Positions 16,063 to 25,279 of a stretch of 64,000 bases of DNA are shown here, one piece after another. Both the position numbers and the translations under genes were made by a program. The stretch comes from Pseudarthrobacter sp. ATCC 49987 (GTDB taxonomy: Bacteria; Actinomycetota; Actinomycetes; Actinomycetales; Micrococcaceae): assembly GCF_009928425.1 (NCBI RefSeq), contig NZ_JAABNS010000001.1, positions 2,666,001 to 2,730,000 of the forward strand, in the 5' to 3' direction. The notes under the pieces were generated by a model, which saw nothing but the letters and a program-made list of their open reading frames with translations, was not told the DNA's origin and searched no databases. The first letter of the stretch is position 1, and each line of letters opens with the position of its first letter.

Positions 16063-17394
16063 CTAGGCGATTCGGTCGATGATGAGCTGCTGCGCCGGCC
16101 GGGAACCTTCGGGCGCAATCACAACGGCGTGCTGGAGGGCCTCCTTGGCCCGGTCGAACTTCTCCGGGGTGTCTGACAGGAGCGTCATGAGCGGTTCGCC
16201 GGCCTTGACCATGGCGCCGGGCTTGGCGTGCATCCGCACCCCGGCACCGGCCTGGACCTGGTCCTCCTTGCGCGCGCGTCCGGCGCCGAGGCGCCAGGCC
16301 GCGACGCCGACGGCCATCGCGTCGAGTTCCACCAGCACACCGTCGGCCGGCGCATAGATCACTTCGGATTCCCGGGCGACCGGGAGCTTGGCCCGCGGGT
16401 CGCCGCCCTGCGCCTCGATCATGCGGTTCCAGACGTCCATGGCCCGGCCGTCCCGGAGGGCGGCGCGTGGATCGGCGTCGTGGACGCCCGCGCAGGCGAG
16501 CATTTCCTCCGCGAGCCGGACCGTGAGCTCGACGACGTCTTCCGGACCGCCCCCGGCGAGGACCTCCACCGATTCCTCGACCTCGATCGCGTTGCCCGCG
16601 GTGAGGCCCAGCGGCGTGTTCATGTTGGTCAGCAGGGCCACCGTGTTGACGCCGGCGTCCTTGCCCAGTGCCACCATGGTCTCGGCGAGTTCGCGGGCGC
16701 GGGCCTCGTCCTTCATAAACGCGCCGCTGCCGACCTTGACGTCCAGCACCAGCGAACCGGTGCCTTCCGCGATCTTCTTGCTCATGATCGAGGACGCGAT
16801 CAGCGGGATGGCCTCGACGGTGCCGGTGACGTCGCGCAGGGCGTAGAGCTTCTTGTCGGCCGGGGCCAGCCCGGCGCCGGCGGCGCAGATGACTGCGCCG
16901 ACGTCCTGGAGCTGGGCCAGCATTTCCTCGTTGCTGAGCGCGGCCCGCCAGCCCGGGATCGCCTCGAGCTTGTCCAGGGTGCCGCCGGTGTGGCCCAGGC
17001 CGCGGCCGGAGAGCTGCGGCACGGCAACGCCGAAGACCGCCACCAGGGGTGCCAGCGGCAGGGTGGTTTTGTCCCCGACGCCGCCGGTGGAGTGCTTGTC
17101 GGACGTGGGCTTCACGCTACCGTCGGGGCGGCGCAGGCTGGAGAAGTCCATCCGCTCGCCGGAGGCGATCATTGCCGCGGTCCAGCGGGAGATCTCGGCC
17201 CGGTCCATGCCGTTGAGCAGGATGGCCATGTTCAGGGCGGCCATCTGTTCGTCGGCGATCGCGCCGCGGGTATACGCGTCGATCGTCCAGTCGATCTGGG
17301 CGGGGCTGAGCACGCCCTTGTCGCGTTTGATGCGGATGATGTCGACGGCGTCGAACGCTTCGGAGCGGCTGTTGGTCTGCGTTATGTGTGTCAC
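16063..17394 (-). CDS. deoA: Thymidine phosphorylase
   Basis: This enzyme splits thymidine (or deoxyuridine) with phosphate into the base and deoxyribose-1-phosphate. The family signature region is SDKHSTGGVGDKTTLPLAP, and LSGRGLGHTGGTLDKLEAIPG follows. Length is 443 residues, standard for pyrimidine-nucleoside phosphorylases. The GTG start at 17394 has GGAGG about 8 nt upstream and overlaps the cdd stop (GTGA), so the longer open frame is rejected. It is the last gene of the nucleoside operon. Uridine may also be a substrate. Confidence 0.93.
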   Translation of the reverse strand: MTHITQTNSRSEAFDAVDIIRIKRDKGVLSPAQIDWTIDAYTRGAIADEQMAALNMAILLNGMDRAEISRWTAAMIASGERMDFSSLRRPDGSVKPTSDKHSTGGVGDKTTLPLAPLVAVFGVAVPQLSGRGLGHTGGTLDKLEAIPGWRAALSNEEMLAQLQDVGAVICAAGAGLAPADKKLYALRDVTGTVEAIPLIASSIMSKKIAEGTGSLVLDVKVGSGAFMKDEARARELAETMVALGKDAGVNTVALLTNMNTPLGLTAGNAIEVEESVEVLAGGGPEDVVELTVRLAEEMLACAGVHDADPRAALRDGRAMDVWNRMIEAQGGDPRAKLPVARESEVIYAPADGVLVELDAMAVGVAAWRLGAGRARKEDQVQAGAGVRMHAKPGAMVKAGEPLMTLLSDTPEKFDRAKEALQHAVVIAPEGSRPAQQLIIDRIA

Positions 17395-17795
17395 CGAGGT
17401 TCCTCCAGGTGTTGGGGGCCAAAGGCATCGGGAAGGACCTGGTCCATGGTCTTGATTCCCTGGGTGGTCATGAGCTCCATGTCGGGAGCCCTGAATTCGT
17501 AGAGCAGCTGCCGGCAGCGCCCGCACGGCATGAGGACGTTGCCGGCGGCGTCGACGCAGTAAAAGGCGCGGAGCAGGCCGCCTCCGGTCATGTGCAGATT
17601 GCCGACGAGGGCACACTCGGCGCACAGGGTGAGACCGTAGCTGGCGTTTTCGACATTGCAGCCGCTCACGATCCGGCCGTCCGCGGTGAGGGCTGCTGCC
17701 CCCACCGCGAACTCCGAATACGGCGCATAGGCGTTCCCCATGGCGGCCACCGCGGCGGCCTCGAGGGCAGCCCAGTCGACGTCGATGCTGTCCAT
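17391..17795 (-). CDS. cdd: Cytidine deaminase
   Basis: This is the small homotetrameric type (134 residues), which converts cytidine or deoxycytidine to uridine or deoxyuridine. The zinc site is complete: Cys58 and catalytic Glu60 in LCAEC, and Cys91 and Cys94 in PCGRC. SGCNVENASYG is the substrate-binding motif. The ATG lies 2 bp after the stop of the upstream permease and the stop overlaps deoA, so it sits inside the transporter operon. It passes imported cytidine to the phosphorylase. Confidence 0.95.
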   Translation of the reverse strand: MDSIDVDWAALEAAAVAAMGNAYAPYSEFAVGAAALTADGRIVSGCNVENASYGLTLCAECALVGNLHMTGGGLLRAFYCVDAAGNVLMPCGRCRQLLYEFRAPDMELMTTQGIKTMDQVLPDAFGPQHLEEPR

Positions 17796-17797
17796 CG

Positions 17798-19135
17798 TCA
17801 ACCCTTGACGTACGGTATGCCGTCGGCGGCCGGGGGCCGGGACCGGCCGACGAGTCCGGCGACGGCAAACACGGTCACGAGGTAGGGCAGCATGGCCATG
17901 AACTGGCTCGGCACCGGGGTGCCAATGATCGTCACAATGCTCTGCAGGTTGTCGGCAAAGCCGAACAGCAGCGCGGCGAAGAACGCCCCGATCGGATTCC
18001 AGCGCCCCAGGATCATTGCGGCGAGGGCGATGAAGCCGCGGCCACCGGAGATCTCCTTCGTGAAACTGTCGATCGCGACAAGCGTGAAAAACGATCCGCC
18101 GATCCCTGCGACGGCGCCGCCCAGCGTGACGTTCCAGAACCGGGTCGCGTTGACCTTGATGCCCAGGGTGTCGGCAGCCTGCGGGTGCTCGCCCACAGCG
18201 CGGACGCGCAGGCCCCACTTCGTCTTGAACAGCCCGATCCACACCACAATCACCGCCACGTACATCAGGTAGCCCACCACGGACTGCTTGAAGAGGATGG
18301 GGCCGAGGACCGGGATGCTGGACAGGACCGGGATTTCGATGATCGGAAGCCGGCCCGGCGAGTTGAACAATTCCTTGTTCGCCTGCATCACGGTGCTGAA
18401 CAGGAACCCCGTGAGGCCCGAGATGAGGACGTTGAGCACCACGCCGACGATGATCTGGTTGACCACGTACTTGATGCTGAAGACCGCCAGGACCATCGAG
18501 ACGAGGGCGCCGGCGACGGCCGCCGCGAGCAGGCCCAGGTACGGGTTGTTGGTCATACTGGCGACGATCGCGGCCGTGAAGGCGCCGCCCAGGAGCTGGC
18601 CCTCAATGGCGATGTTCACAACGCCGGCGCGTTCGCACAGGACACCGGACAGGGAGCCAAAAACGATCGGCACGGCGAGGGTCACGGACCCGGCGATCAG
18701 CCCGGCCAGCGAGATGCTGGGCGTCCTGGCGCCGCCGACCACCCAGATCAGGAAGGACACCACAAACAGGACCGTGAACAGGACCGGCAGCCAGCGCGGG
18801 GGCCGGACGTTCCTGGTCTTCAGGAACATGGCGTAGCCCGCGAGGCCCAGCATGATCACGGAGAGCACAATCCCGGCAAGGAACGCGGGAACCTCGATGG
18901 CGGGGAGCTGGAAGAAGTCACCGCCCGAGGAAATGCCGAACTTGGCCGTCGCGTGCGGGCCCAGAAGGCCAAAGAAGATGAACGCAACGACGGCGAGCAC
19001 CAGCAGCGTCACCGGCAGCTTCCAGGTGACAGGCTTGGCGGACACTGTCGGCTTGTGGCTTTTCTCCGAGCGGGGGCGTCCCTGCTGGGGTTCCCGGGGG
19101 GTTCCCGGGACGGGCGAGGTTGCTGTTGTGCTCAT
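17798..19135 (-). CDS. Nucleoside ABC transporter permease (second)
   Basis: This is an inner-membrane permease of the BPD_transp_2/RbsC-like family. About ten hydrophobic segments follow a polar N-terminus of about 40 residues. LCERAGVVNIAIEGQLLGGAF is characteristic of the permease that works with Bmp/PnrA binding proteins, and VRAVGEHPQAADTLGIKV is typical near the end. The 445-residue length assumes the ATG at 19135, which overlaps the previous gene by ATGA. The N-terminal region is longer than average for the family. Confidence 0.88.
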   Translation of the reverse strand: MSTTATSPVPGTPREPQQGRPRSEKSHKPTVSAKPVTWKLPVTLLVLAVVAFIFFGLLGPHATAKFGISSGGDFFQLPAIEVPAFLAGIVLSVIMLGLAGYAMFLKTRNVRPPRWLPVLFTVLFVVSFLIWVVGGARTPSISLAGLIAGSVTLAVPIVFGSLSGVLCERAGVVNIAIEGQLLGGAFTAAIVASMTNNPYLGLLAAAVAGALVSMVLAVFSIKYVVNQIIVGVVLNVLISGLTGFLFSTVMQANKELFNSPGRLPIIEIPVLSSIPVLGPILFKQSVVGYLMYVAVIVVWIGLFKTKWGLRVRAVGEHPQAADTLGIKVNATRFWNVTLGGAVAGIGGSFFTLVAIDSFTKEISGGRGFIALAAMILGRWNPIGAFFAALLFGFADNLQSIVTIIGTPVPSQFMAMLPYLVTVFAVAGLVGRSRPPAADGIPYVKG

Positions 19136-20556
19136 ACTGCACCTCCGGTGGCTGCTGCCTTCTGGGACTTGCCGGCGGTTGCGGCTTTCTTCTTGCGCGG
19201 GTTGAGTCCGAAGATCGCCCGGACCAGGGGCGGCGCCGCGATGAACAGCACAATGAGCGACTGGACCACCAGCACAATGTCGATGGGCGTTCCGGTCTGG
19301 ATCTGCATCTGCACGGCTCCGGCGCGGAAGGCGCCAAACAGGACACCGGCGGCGAAGGTGCCCCACGGCGACGAACGTCCCAGCAGGGCGACGGTGATGG
19401 CGTCGAAGCCGTACGTTGCCGCGACACCGTCGGTGAGGACCTTTTCGGTGCCCGCCACCTGCGCGACGCCGGCCAGCCCGGCCAGGCCACCGGCGATGGT
19501 CATCACCAGGATGGTGGCGCGGGGGACGTTGATGCCGGCGGTGAGGGCTGCCTTGGGGTTGGCCCCCACTGCGCGGAACTCGAAGCCGATCGTGGAGCGG
19601 TTCAGCAGCCAGGACACAAATACTGTCGCCGCGATCGCCAGCAGGAAGCCGATGTGCAGCCGGTACTGGCTGCCGAAGATCTGCGGGTACAACGCGGACG
19701 GGTCCAGGATCGGGGAAATCGGGGTGGTCTCCCCCGGCCGCTGGAACAAATCCGTGTCCAGCAGGTAGCGCAGGAAATACAGGGCGATGTAGTTGAACAT
19801 GATGGTCACAATGACCTCATGGGCGCCGGTTCTCGCCTTGAGCACACCGACGAGGCCGCCCCAGACGGCGCCGCCGATGACGCCGGCGACCAGGACGAGC
19901 AGCAGGTGGAGCCCCACCGGCAGGTCCAGCGCGAAGCCCACCCAGGCGGCAAGAATGCCGGCCATGATGATCTGGCCCTGGGCACCGATGTTGAACAGGC
20001 CCGCACGGAAGGCCAGTGCGACGCCGAGGCCGGCGGTGATCAGCGGGGTGGCGATGGTGAGGGTTTCCATCAACGGAGCGAACTGTCCGCCGACGCCGCT
20101 CCCCCGCGGGTTGAACACAGAGCCCTGGAAGAGCGCGACGTAGGAGCTCGTCGCGGCCGACCAGACGGCGGCCAGGAAGTCGGTCGGCCGGGCAAAGAAG
20201 TAGCTCGACGTCGCCGCGACCACCTTGTCCGTGGCGGCAATGAGCAGGCCGCCGAGGATCAGGGCGAGGAGGACGGCCAGGATCGTCACGATGCCGTTGC
20301 CGGTGAAGATCTTGCGCAGCACCGAGTCCGAATCGTCGGCGCCCGGGAGGGAACCGCTCTGGGCCGAGACCGGAACCGCCGACGGCCGCATCGCCCCGCC
20401 GGCTGTGTCCAGCGAGGTGACCAGGGCGGCGTCCTCTACGGGAGCCTCAGGCTCCGCGCCGGGCGCCGGAGCCGGCTGTGGTTCAGGGGGCAGTGTGTCC
20501 GGAATCCGGTCCGGATCCGGTGCAACCGAGCGTCGCGGCTCGTTGTTCTCACTCAT
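19132..20556 (-). CDS. Nucleoside ABC transporter permease (first)
   Basis: This is the partner permease of the same importer. A polar, Pro-rich N-terminal region of about 90 residues precedes the membrane part. FRAGLFNIGAQGQIIMAGILAA and FRAVGANPKAALTAGINV are family landmarks. Length 474 residues. The start overlaps the ATPase gene by 8 bp and the stop overlaps the next permease by ATGA. The Lys/Ala-rich C-terminal tail is cytoplasmic by prediction. Confidence 0.88.
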   Translation of the reverse strand: MSENNEPRRSVAPDPDRIPDTLPPEPQPAPAPGAEPEAPVEDAALVTSLDTAGGAMRPSAVPVSAQSGSLPGADDSDSVLRKIFTGNGIVTILAVLLALILGGLLIAATDKVVAATSSYFFARPTDFLAAVWSAATSSYVALFQGSVFNPRGSGVGGQFAPLMETLTIATPLITAGLGVALAFRAGLFNIGAQGQIIMAGILAAWVGFALDLPVGLHLLLVLVAGVIGGAVWGGLVGVLKARTGAHEVIVTIMFNYIALYFLRYLLDTDLFQRPGETTPISPILDPSALYPQIFGSQYRLHIGFLLAIAATVFVSWLLNRSTIGFEFRAVGANPKAALTAGINVPRATILVMTIAGGLAGLAGVAQVAGTEKVLTDGVAATYGFDAITVALLGRSSPWGTFAAGVLFGAFRAGAVQMQIQTGTPIDIVLVVQSLIVLFIAAPPLVRAIFGLNPRKKKAATAGKSQKAAATGGAV

Positions 20557-22216
20557 GGTTGTCTCCTACGGCGCCGGAGCTGGACTCCTGCACGAGCTGG
20601 GCGGCGGGCGCCTGGTTCGTTGCTTGGGGTTCGGCGGGGTCTTCCGCGGGCACTTCCCCGGGTTGCCGGGCCGCGTCCTTGCTCGCGGTGTCAGCGTGGG
20701 CGTCCTCCGGGGACAGCCCTGCCATCATCAGGCCCAGGACGTCACGACGGGTGCCGGCCGGGACAATCCCGACCAGCTTGCCCTTGTAGAGCACGGCGAT
20801 CCGGTCGGCGAGCTCGATCACCTCGTCCAGTTCGGTGGAGATGATCATCACGGGGGTGCCGTGGTCACGCTCGGCCACGATGCGCTTGTGCAGGAACTCG
20901 ATGGATCCGACGTCCACGCCGCGGGTGGGCTGGGAGGCGATGAAGAGCCGCAGCGGCCGGGAGAGCTCCCGGGCCATGACCAACTTCTGCTGGTTGCCGC
21001 CGGACAGCGTGCCGGCCGCGAGTGAACCTGAGGGCGTGCGCACGTCGAACTCGTCGATCCGGGTCTGGGCGTTCTCCAGGACCTTGGCCGGGCTCATGCT
21101 GATGCCCTTGGCGAACGGCGCCTGGTCATAGCGGTCCAGAATCAGGTTTTCGGCGATCGAGAAGGTGCCGATCAGGCCGTCGACGGAGCGGTCTTCCGGC
21201 ACGAACCCGACGCCCGCGTTGAGGACCTCCTTGACGCTGCGGCCGACGAGTTCTTCGCCGTCGAGCAGGATGGAGCCGTGGACGCGGTCCTGGAGGCCCA
21301 GGATGGCCTCGGTCAGTTCCGTCTGGCCGTTGCCCTGGACGCCGGCGACGGCGAGGATCTCGCCGCGGGCGATGTCGAAGCTGATGCCGTCCACCACGTG
21401 CTGGCCGCTGGGCGCGATCACGGTGAGGTCCTTGACCTGGAAGGTGGTCTCCTGGGGATTGGCCGGGGCCTTGTCCAGGGTCAGGTTGACGGCGCGGCCC
21501 ACCATCATGGACGCCAGTTCCGTCGTCGAGGCGCTGGGATCGGCGGTGCCGACTACCTTGCCGCGCCGGATCACCGTGATGGTGTCCGAGACGGCCTTGA
21601 CCTCGCGAAGCTTGTGCGAAATGAAGACGATCGAGGTGCCGTGGCTCTTGAGCTGGCGCATGATGTCCAGCAGCTCATCGGTGTCCTGCGGGGTCAGCAC
21701 GGCCGTGGGCTCATCGAGGATCAGCACCTTGGCGTCGCGGACCAGCGCCTTGATGATTTCGACGCGCTGCTGCACACCCACCGGGAGGTCCTCGATCATC
21801 GCATCGGGATCAACGTCGAAGCCGTACCGGTCCGAGATCTCCTGGATCTTCCGCCGGGTGTCATCCAGGTTCAGGAACCCGCCCGCCGTGGTGGTTTCCG
21901 CTCCCAGCGCGACGTTTTCGGCGACCGTGAAAACGGGGACCAGCATAAAGTGCTGGTGCACCATGCCGATGCCCGCGGCCATGGCGTCGCCCGGGCCGCG
22001 GAAGGTGACGGGTTTGTCGTCAACGAGGATCTGGCCCTCGGTCGGCTCGTACAGTCCGTACAGGACGTTCATCAGCGTGGACTTGCCCGCGCCGTTTTCG
22101 CCGAGCAGACAGTGAATCTGTCCGGGTTCAACCACCACATCAATGTGATCGTTGGCTACCAGGGAGCCGAAGCGTTTGGTGATCCCCTTGAGTTCAAGTT
22201 TCAAAACTCTGACCAA
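20549..22216 (-). CDS. Nucleoside ABC transporter ATP-binding protein (two ATPase domains)
   Basis: This cytoplasmic ATPase has two fused nucleotide-binding domains, as in RbsA/YufO-type importers. Domain 1 has [29 protein letters not shown] and [12 protein letters not shown]. Domain 2 has AGVQGNGQTELTEAILGL in place of a normal Walker A, then [16 protein letters not shown] and IASQPTRGVDVG. Length 555 residues with an extended acidic C-terminus. The start is TTG, either at 22216 or four codons later. It powers uptake together with the two permeases that follow. Confidence 0.92.
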   Translation of the reverse strand: MVRVLKLELKGITKRFGSLVANDHIDVVVEPGQIHCLLGENGAGKSTLMNVLYGLYEPTEGQILVDDKPVTFRGPGDAMAAGIGMVHQHFMLVPVFTVAENVALGAETTTAGGFLNLDDTRRKIQEISDRYGFDVDPDAMIEDLPVGVQQRVEIIKALVRDAKVLILDEPTAVLTPQDTDELLDIMRQLKSHGTSIVFISHKLREVKAVSDTITVIRRGKVVGTADPSASTTELASMMVGRAVNLTLDKAPANPQETTFQVKDLTVIAPSGQHVVDGISFDIARGEILAVAGVQGNGQTELTEAILGLQDRVHGSILLDGEELVGRSVKEVLNAGVGFVPEDRSVDGLIGTFSIAENLILDRYDQAPFAKGISMSPAKVLENAQTRIDEFDVRTPSGSLAAGTLSGGNQQKLVMARELSRPLRLFIASQPTRGVDVGSIEFLHKRIVAERDHGTPVMIISTELDEVIELADRIAVLYKGKLVGIVPAGTRRDVLGLMMAGLSPEDAHADTASKDAARQPGEVPAEDPAEPQATNQAPAAQLVQESSSGAVGDNHE

Positions 22217-22312
22217 TCTCGAAGTGTCCGGGCGTCTCGGCCGGACGGATGATGGGGCTGCAGGATCAGCCTAGTGCCTGCAGCCGGAAGCGGAGTCGGT
22301 CCGCTCAACGAA

Positions 22313-22359
22313 AAGCGCCACAGCCCGTGCGGTGGATGACCGGACGGGCCGTGGCGCTT
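22313..22359 (-). terminator. Rho-independent terminator after the Bmp gene
   Basis: AAGCGCCAC pairs with GTGGCGCTT and an inner GCCCGT/ACGGGC stem continues the hairpin. On the minus strand the stem ends in CGCTTTTCG. It lies between the binding protein and ATPase genes, so it may reduce transcription of the transporter and enzymes relative to the binding protein. Confidence 0.75.
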
Positions 22360-22370
22360 AGCGGCGGAAG

Positions 22371-23480
22371 TTAGACCTTCGGGCTGGCTGCGGATTCAAC
22401 CTTCAGCTTGCCGTCGGCGATGTCCTTCTTGATCTGCTCCAGCTGGGCCTTCAGTTCGGCCGGAACCGCGGAATCCAGGTCGTGGAACGGAGCCAGCTGC
22501 ACGCCGTCGTTCGCGAGGGTGCCAACGTACGGCGTGTTGGAGAACTTGCCGTCCTTGTCCTGCTTGACGACGGTCTCGACGGCCTCGCCCATCAGCTTCA
22601 TGACGGAGGAGAGCATGATGTCCTTGTAATCCGGTGCCGTGAGGAAGCCGTCGGAGTCAACCCAGATGAGCTTGACGTCCTTGCCTGCTGCCTTGGCTTC
22701 CTTCAGGGCCGCGCCCGCACCCTTGCCGACCGGACCGGCGACGGGCATGACGATGTCCGCGCCCTGGTCCAGGAAGTTCTGGGTGAACTGCTTGCCCTTG
22801 TCCTGCTTTTCGAAGTCACCGGTGAAGGAGCCATCCTGCTTGGCCTTGTCCCAGCCAAGGACCTTGACGTCCTTGCCGTTCTTCTCGTTGTAGTGCTTGA
22901 CGCCGTCGGCGTAGCCGTCCATGAAGATGGTGACGGTGGGGATCTTGATGCCGCCGAAGGTGGCAACCGTTCCGGTCTTGGTGGTGCCGGCTGCGAGGTA
23001 GCCCGCCAGGAACGCGGCCTGGGCCGTGTCGTAGATGATCGGCTTGACGTTGCTGATCGGGGTCTCGTAGCCGAAATCGATGATGGCGAAGTGCTTGTCC
23101 GGGTTCGCCGTGGCCTGGGCCTTGGTGGCGTCGCCGAGCAGGAAGCCGACCGTGACGGTCAGGTTGCAGCCGGCAGTGACCATCGCGCGCAGGTTGGGCT
23201 CGAAGTCGTTGTTGGTCTTGGACTCGGCCTGGTTGACCTTGATGCCCAGATCCTTCTCAGCCTTCTTCAGCCCCTCGTAGGAGGACTGGTTGAATGACTG
23301 GTCGTCGAATCCACCCGAGTCGGAAACGATGCAACCGGTGTAATTGCTGGCCGACGGGGTGGCGCTGCTGCTGGCTGTCGGGGCGGCCCCGCAACCGGTC
23401 AGCATAAGTGCAGCCGCACCGGCGGTGGCGACTCCTGCCATTGAACCGCGCTTGAAGGTTGCACGCAGAGAGTTCTTCAA
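22371..23480 (-). CDS. Bmp/PnrA-family nucleoside-binding lipoprotein
   Basis: This is the substrate-binding lipoprotein of the nucleoside importer. The signal peptide ends in LMLTGC, with Cys30 as the anchor. The Bmp family pattern is clear: CIVSDSGGFDDQSFNQSSYEGL at the start of the mature domain, HFAIIDFGYETPISNVKPI, and GGIKIPTVTIFMDGYADGVKHYN. Length 369 residues. It heads the operon that continues with the ATPase, two permeases, cdd and deoA. Nucleoside specificity is inferred from that company. Confidence 0.9.
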   Translation of the reverse strand: MKNSLRATFKRGSMAGVATAGAAALMLTGCGAAPTASSSATPSASNYTGCIVSDSGGFDDQSFNQSSYEGLKKAEKDLGIKVNQAESKTNNDFEPNLRAMVTAGCNLTVTVGFLLGDATKAQATANPDKHFAIIDFGYETPISNVKPIIYDTAQAAFLAGYLAAGTTKTGTVATFGGIKIPTVTIFMDGYADGVKHYNEKNGKDVKVLGWDKAKQDGSFTGDFEKQDKGKQFTQNFLDQGADIVMPVAGPVGKGAGAALKEAKAAGKDVKLIWVDSDGFLTAPDYKDIMLSSVMKLMGEAVETVVKQDKDGKFSNTPYVGTLANDGVQLAPFHDLDSAVPAELKAQLEQIKKDIADGKLKVESAASPKV

Positions 23481-23563
23481 TTTTCCTCCAGGAAGAAAGA
23501 GTAGGCGCTACGACGGAGCTCAATGAGTGTCTGTTGGCGGTGTTGCCGCTGAAACGCTGTTTT

Positions 23564-23630
23564 CACTGATGGATTTCGCAGCACTGCGCCGAGGCGCACT
23601 GATGGAAGCCACTTTAGTGTCCTGTGACAC
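23564..23630. promoter_or_regulatory. Repeats in the promoter region of the nucleoside operon
   Basis: CACTGATGGA occurs twice in direct orientation (23564-23573 and 23597-23606). A short inverted repeat GTGTC-CTGT-GACAC follows at 23617-23630. All lie 80 to 150 bp upstream of the Bmp gene, where a nucleoside-responsive regulator might bind. No regulator gene is adjacent. Confidence 0.3.
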
Positions 23631-23701
23631 GTCCAAGTAGCACAGTTCACAGCGATTCCACAGATTGTTGAGAACTTGTTACCAAGCGGTAGAGACAGAA
23701 A

Positions 23702-23731
23702 GCCCCGCACCGGGCATTTCCGGTACGGGGC
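23702..23731 (-). terminator. Hairpin terminator after the oxidoreductase
   Basis: GCCCCGCACCGG pairs with CCGGTACGGGGC with one mismatch, about 40 bp past the stop of the oxidoreductase gene. The rest of the 291-bp gap (23481-23771) holds the upstream region of the Bmp gene and no gene. Confidence 0.6.
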
Positions 23732-23771
23732 GTGCAATCTGCGGGGCTGGCGGCCTGCCTGGAACTCGTGC

Positions 23772-24803
23772 CTAGAGCCGGACCAGCATCTTGCCGGTGT
23801 TGGCGCCGTCCAGCAGGTCCATGAAGGCCTGCGGGGCGTTCTCCAGCCCGTCCACGATGGTCTCGTCGTAGCGCACGGTGCCGTCTGCGAGCCAGCCGGA
23901 CATGGTCTCGACGAACTCGGCCATGTGCTGCCAGTAGCCGCCGACCAGGAAACCCTTGAGGGTCAGCTGCTTGCCGATGGCCTGCATGAGGTTCCGCGGG
24001 GCCGGGGTGGGCTCGGTCGAGTTGTACTGCGAAATGGCGCCGCACATGGCCACGCGGCCACCGACAGTGAGCGCCGACAGTGCGGCTTCGAGGTGTTCCC
24101 CGCCGACGTTGTCGAAATACACGTCGATCCCGCGGTCCCCCGCGGCCGCGGCGAGCTGCGCGGCCACCGGGCCGTCGTGGTAGTTGAAGGCCGCATCGAA
24201 GCCGAGCTCCAGCAGCCGGGCCACCTTTTCCGGGGAGCCCGCGCTGCCGATGACGCGGGACGCGCCCATCGCCTTGGCGATCTGGCCCACGAGCGAGCCG
24301 ACGGCACCTGCGGCGCCCGAGACGAAGACGACCTCTCCGGCTTTGAAGCCGGCGACCTTGAGCAGTCCGGCGTACGCCGTCAGGCCGGTCATTCCCAGCG
24401 CTCCGAGGAACGCGGAAGCGGGGGCCAGGTCGGTGCGGGCCGGCGTGGTGGCGCCTGCGTCGAGTACGGCGTATTCACGCCATCCCAGGGAATGGACGAC
24501 GGCGTCGCCCACCTTACGGTCCGCGGAGCGGGAGGCAATGACTTCGCCCACGGCGCCGCCGTCGAGCGCGGTGTCCAGGGCAAACGGCGCGGAGTAGGAC
24601 TTGACGTCGTTCATCCGGCCGCGCATGTAAGGATCGACGGAGATGAAGAAGTTGCGGACCAGGACCTGGCCGTCCTGGAGTTCGGGTAGCGCCGTCTCGG
24701 CACTGCGGAAGTTCTCCGGTACGGGACGGCCGTGCGGCCGGGATGCCAGCTGGATCTCCCGCGTGGCGGCGGGAAGGACTGTGGTTTCGGTGTGGGTCCT
24801 CAT
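23772..24803 (-). CDS. NADP-dependent medium-chain oxidoreductase
   Basis: This is a zinc-independent medium-chain reductase of the type that reduces activated double bonds (leukotriene B4 dehydrogenase/CurA-like family). The Rossmann site is VFVSGAAGAVGSLVGQIAKA, and RGRMNDVKSYSAPF near residue 60 is typical. CAGAIS-like MCGAISQYN and LDGANTGKMLVRL close the protein. Length 343 residues. The start overlaps the ohr stop (ATGA), so it belongs to the peroxide-induced operon. A role in removing aldehydes or enones formed during oxidative damage is plausible but inferred. Confidence 0.85.
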   Translation of the reverse strand: MRTHTETTVLPAATREIQLASRPHGRPVPENFRSAETALPELQDGQVLVRNFFISVDPYMRGRMNDVKSYSAPFALDTALDGGAVGEVIASRSADRKVGDAVVHSLGWREYAVLDAGATTPARTDLAPASAFLGALGMTGLTAYAGLLKVAGFKAGEVVFVSGAAGAVGSLVGQIAKAMGASRVIGSAGSPEKVARLLELGFDAAFNYHDGPVAAQLAAAAGDRGIDVYFDNVGGEHLEAALSALTVGGRVAMCGAISQYNSTEPTPAPRNLMQAIGKQLTLKGFLVGGYWQHMAEFVETMSGWLADGTVRYDETIVDGLENAPQAFMDLLDGANTGKMLVRL

Positions 24804-25231
24804 GCGGCTACCTCCAGGATGGTGATGTCGACAGTGATGTTGCCACGGGTGGCATTGGAGTAGGGGCAGACTTCGTGAGCCTTGGCCACGAGGGCCTCAG
24901 CCGTTGCCCGGTCCACGGCGGGCAGCGCGATTTCGAGTTCCGCGGCGATGCCGTAGCCGGATCCGTCGCCGAGCGCGCCCAGGTGGATCCTGGCGGCGAC
25001 GGCGGAATCCGTCAGGTCGGCTTTCTGCTGGCGGCCGACGAGGCGCAGCGCGGAGTGGAAGCAGGCCGCGTATCCGGCGGCGAAGAGCTGCTCCGGGTTG
25101 GTGCCCTCGCCGTTGCCGCCGAGTTCCACCGGGCTGGCCAGGGCTACGTTGAGCTTGCCATCCTTGGTGACGGCGGTGCCGTCGCGGCCTTCGCCCGAGG
25201 CCAGGGCCTCGGCTGTATAGAGAGTCTTCAT
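24800..25231 (-). CDS. ohr: Organic hydroperoxide resistance protein Ohr
   Basis: This thiol peroxidase reduces organic and fatty-acid hydroperoxides. The two catalytic cysteines are present: Cys57 in AAGYAACFHSALRLV and Cys122 in EVCPYSNATRGN. The conserved Arg16 and Glu47 are also present. Length 143 residues, the normal size. It lies 48 bp downstream of ohrR and overlaps the oxidoreductase, so all three form one operon. The 48-bp spacer contains a short direct repeat of GGAAGTCAGTGGG. Confidence 0.95.
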   Translation of the reverse strand: MKTLYTAEALASGEGRDGTAVTKDGKLNVALASPVELGGNGEGTNPEQLFAAGYAACFHSALRLVGRQQKADLTDSAVAARIHLGALGDGSGYGIAAELEIALPAVDRATAEALVAKAHEVCPYSNATRGNITVDITILEVAA

Positions 25232-25279
25232 GGGAGATCCAATCTGTTTGCGGTGGAAGGAAGTCAGTGGGGGTGGAAG

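Noticed and set aside
17395..17868. N-terminal extension of thymidine phosphorylase
   Set aside because: The upstream open frame is a shifted reading of cdd. The GTG at 17394 has a good ribosome site and the typical coupling overlap.
23477..23737. Small protein gene upstream of the Bmp gene
   Set aside because: The 86-codon frame covers a terminator hairpin and a promoter region, has no ribosome site and no domain.
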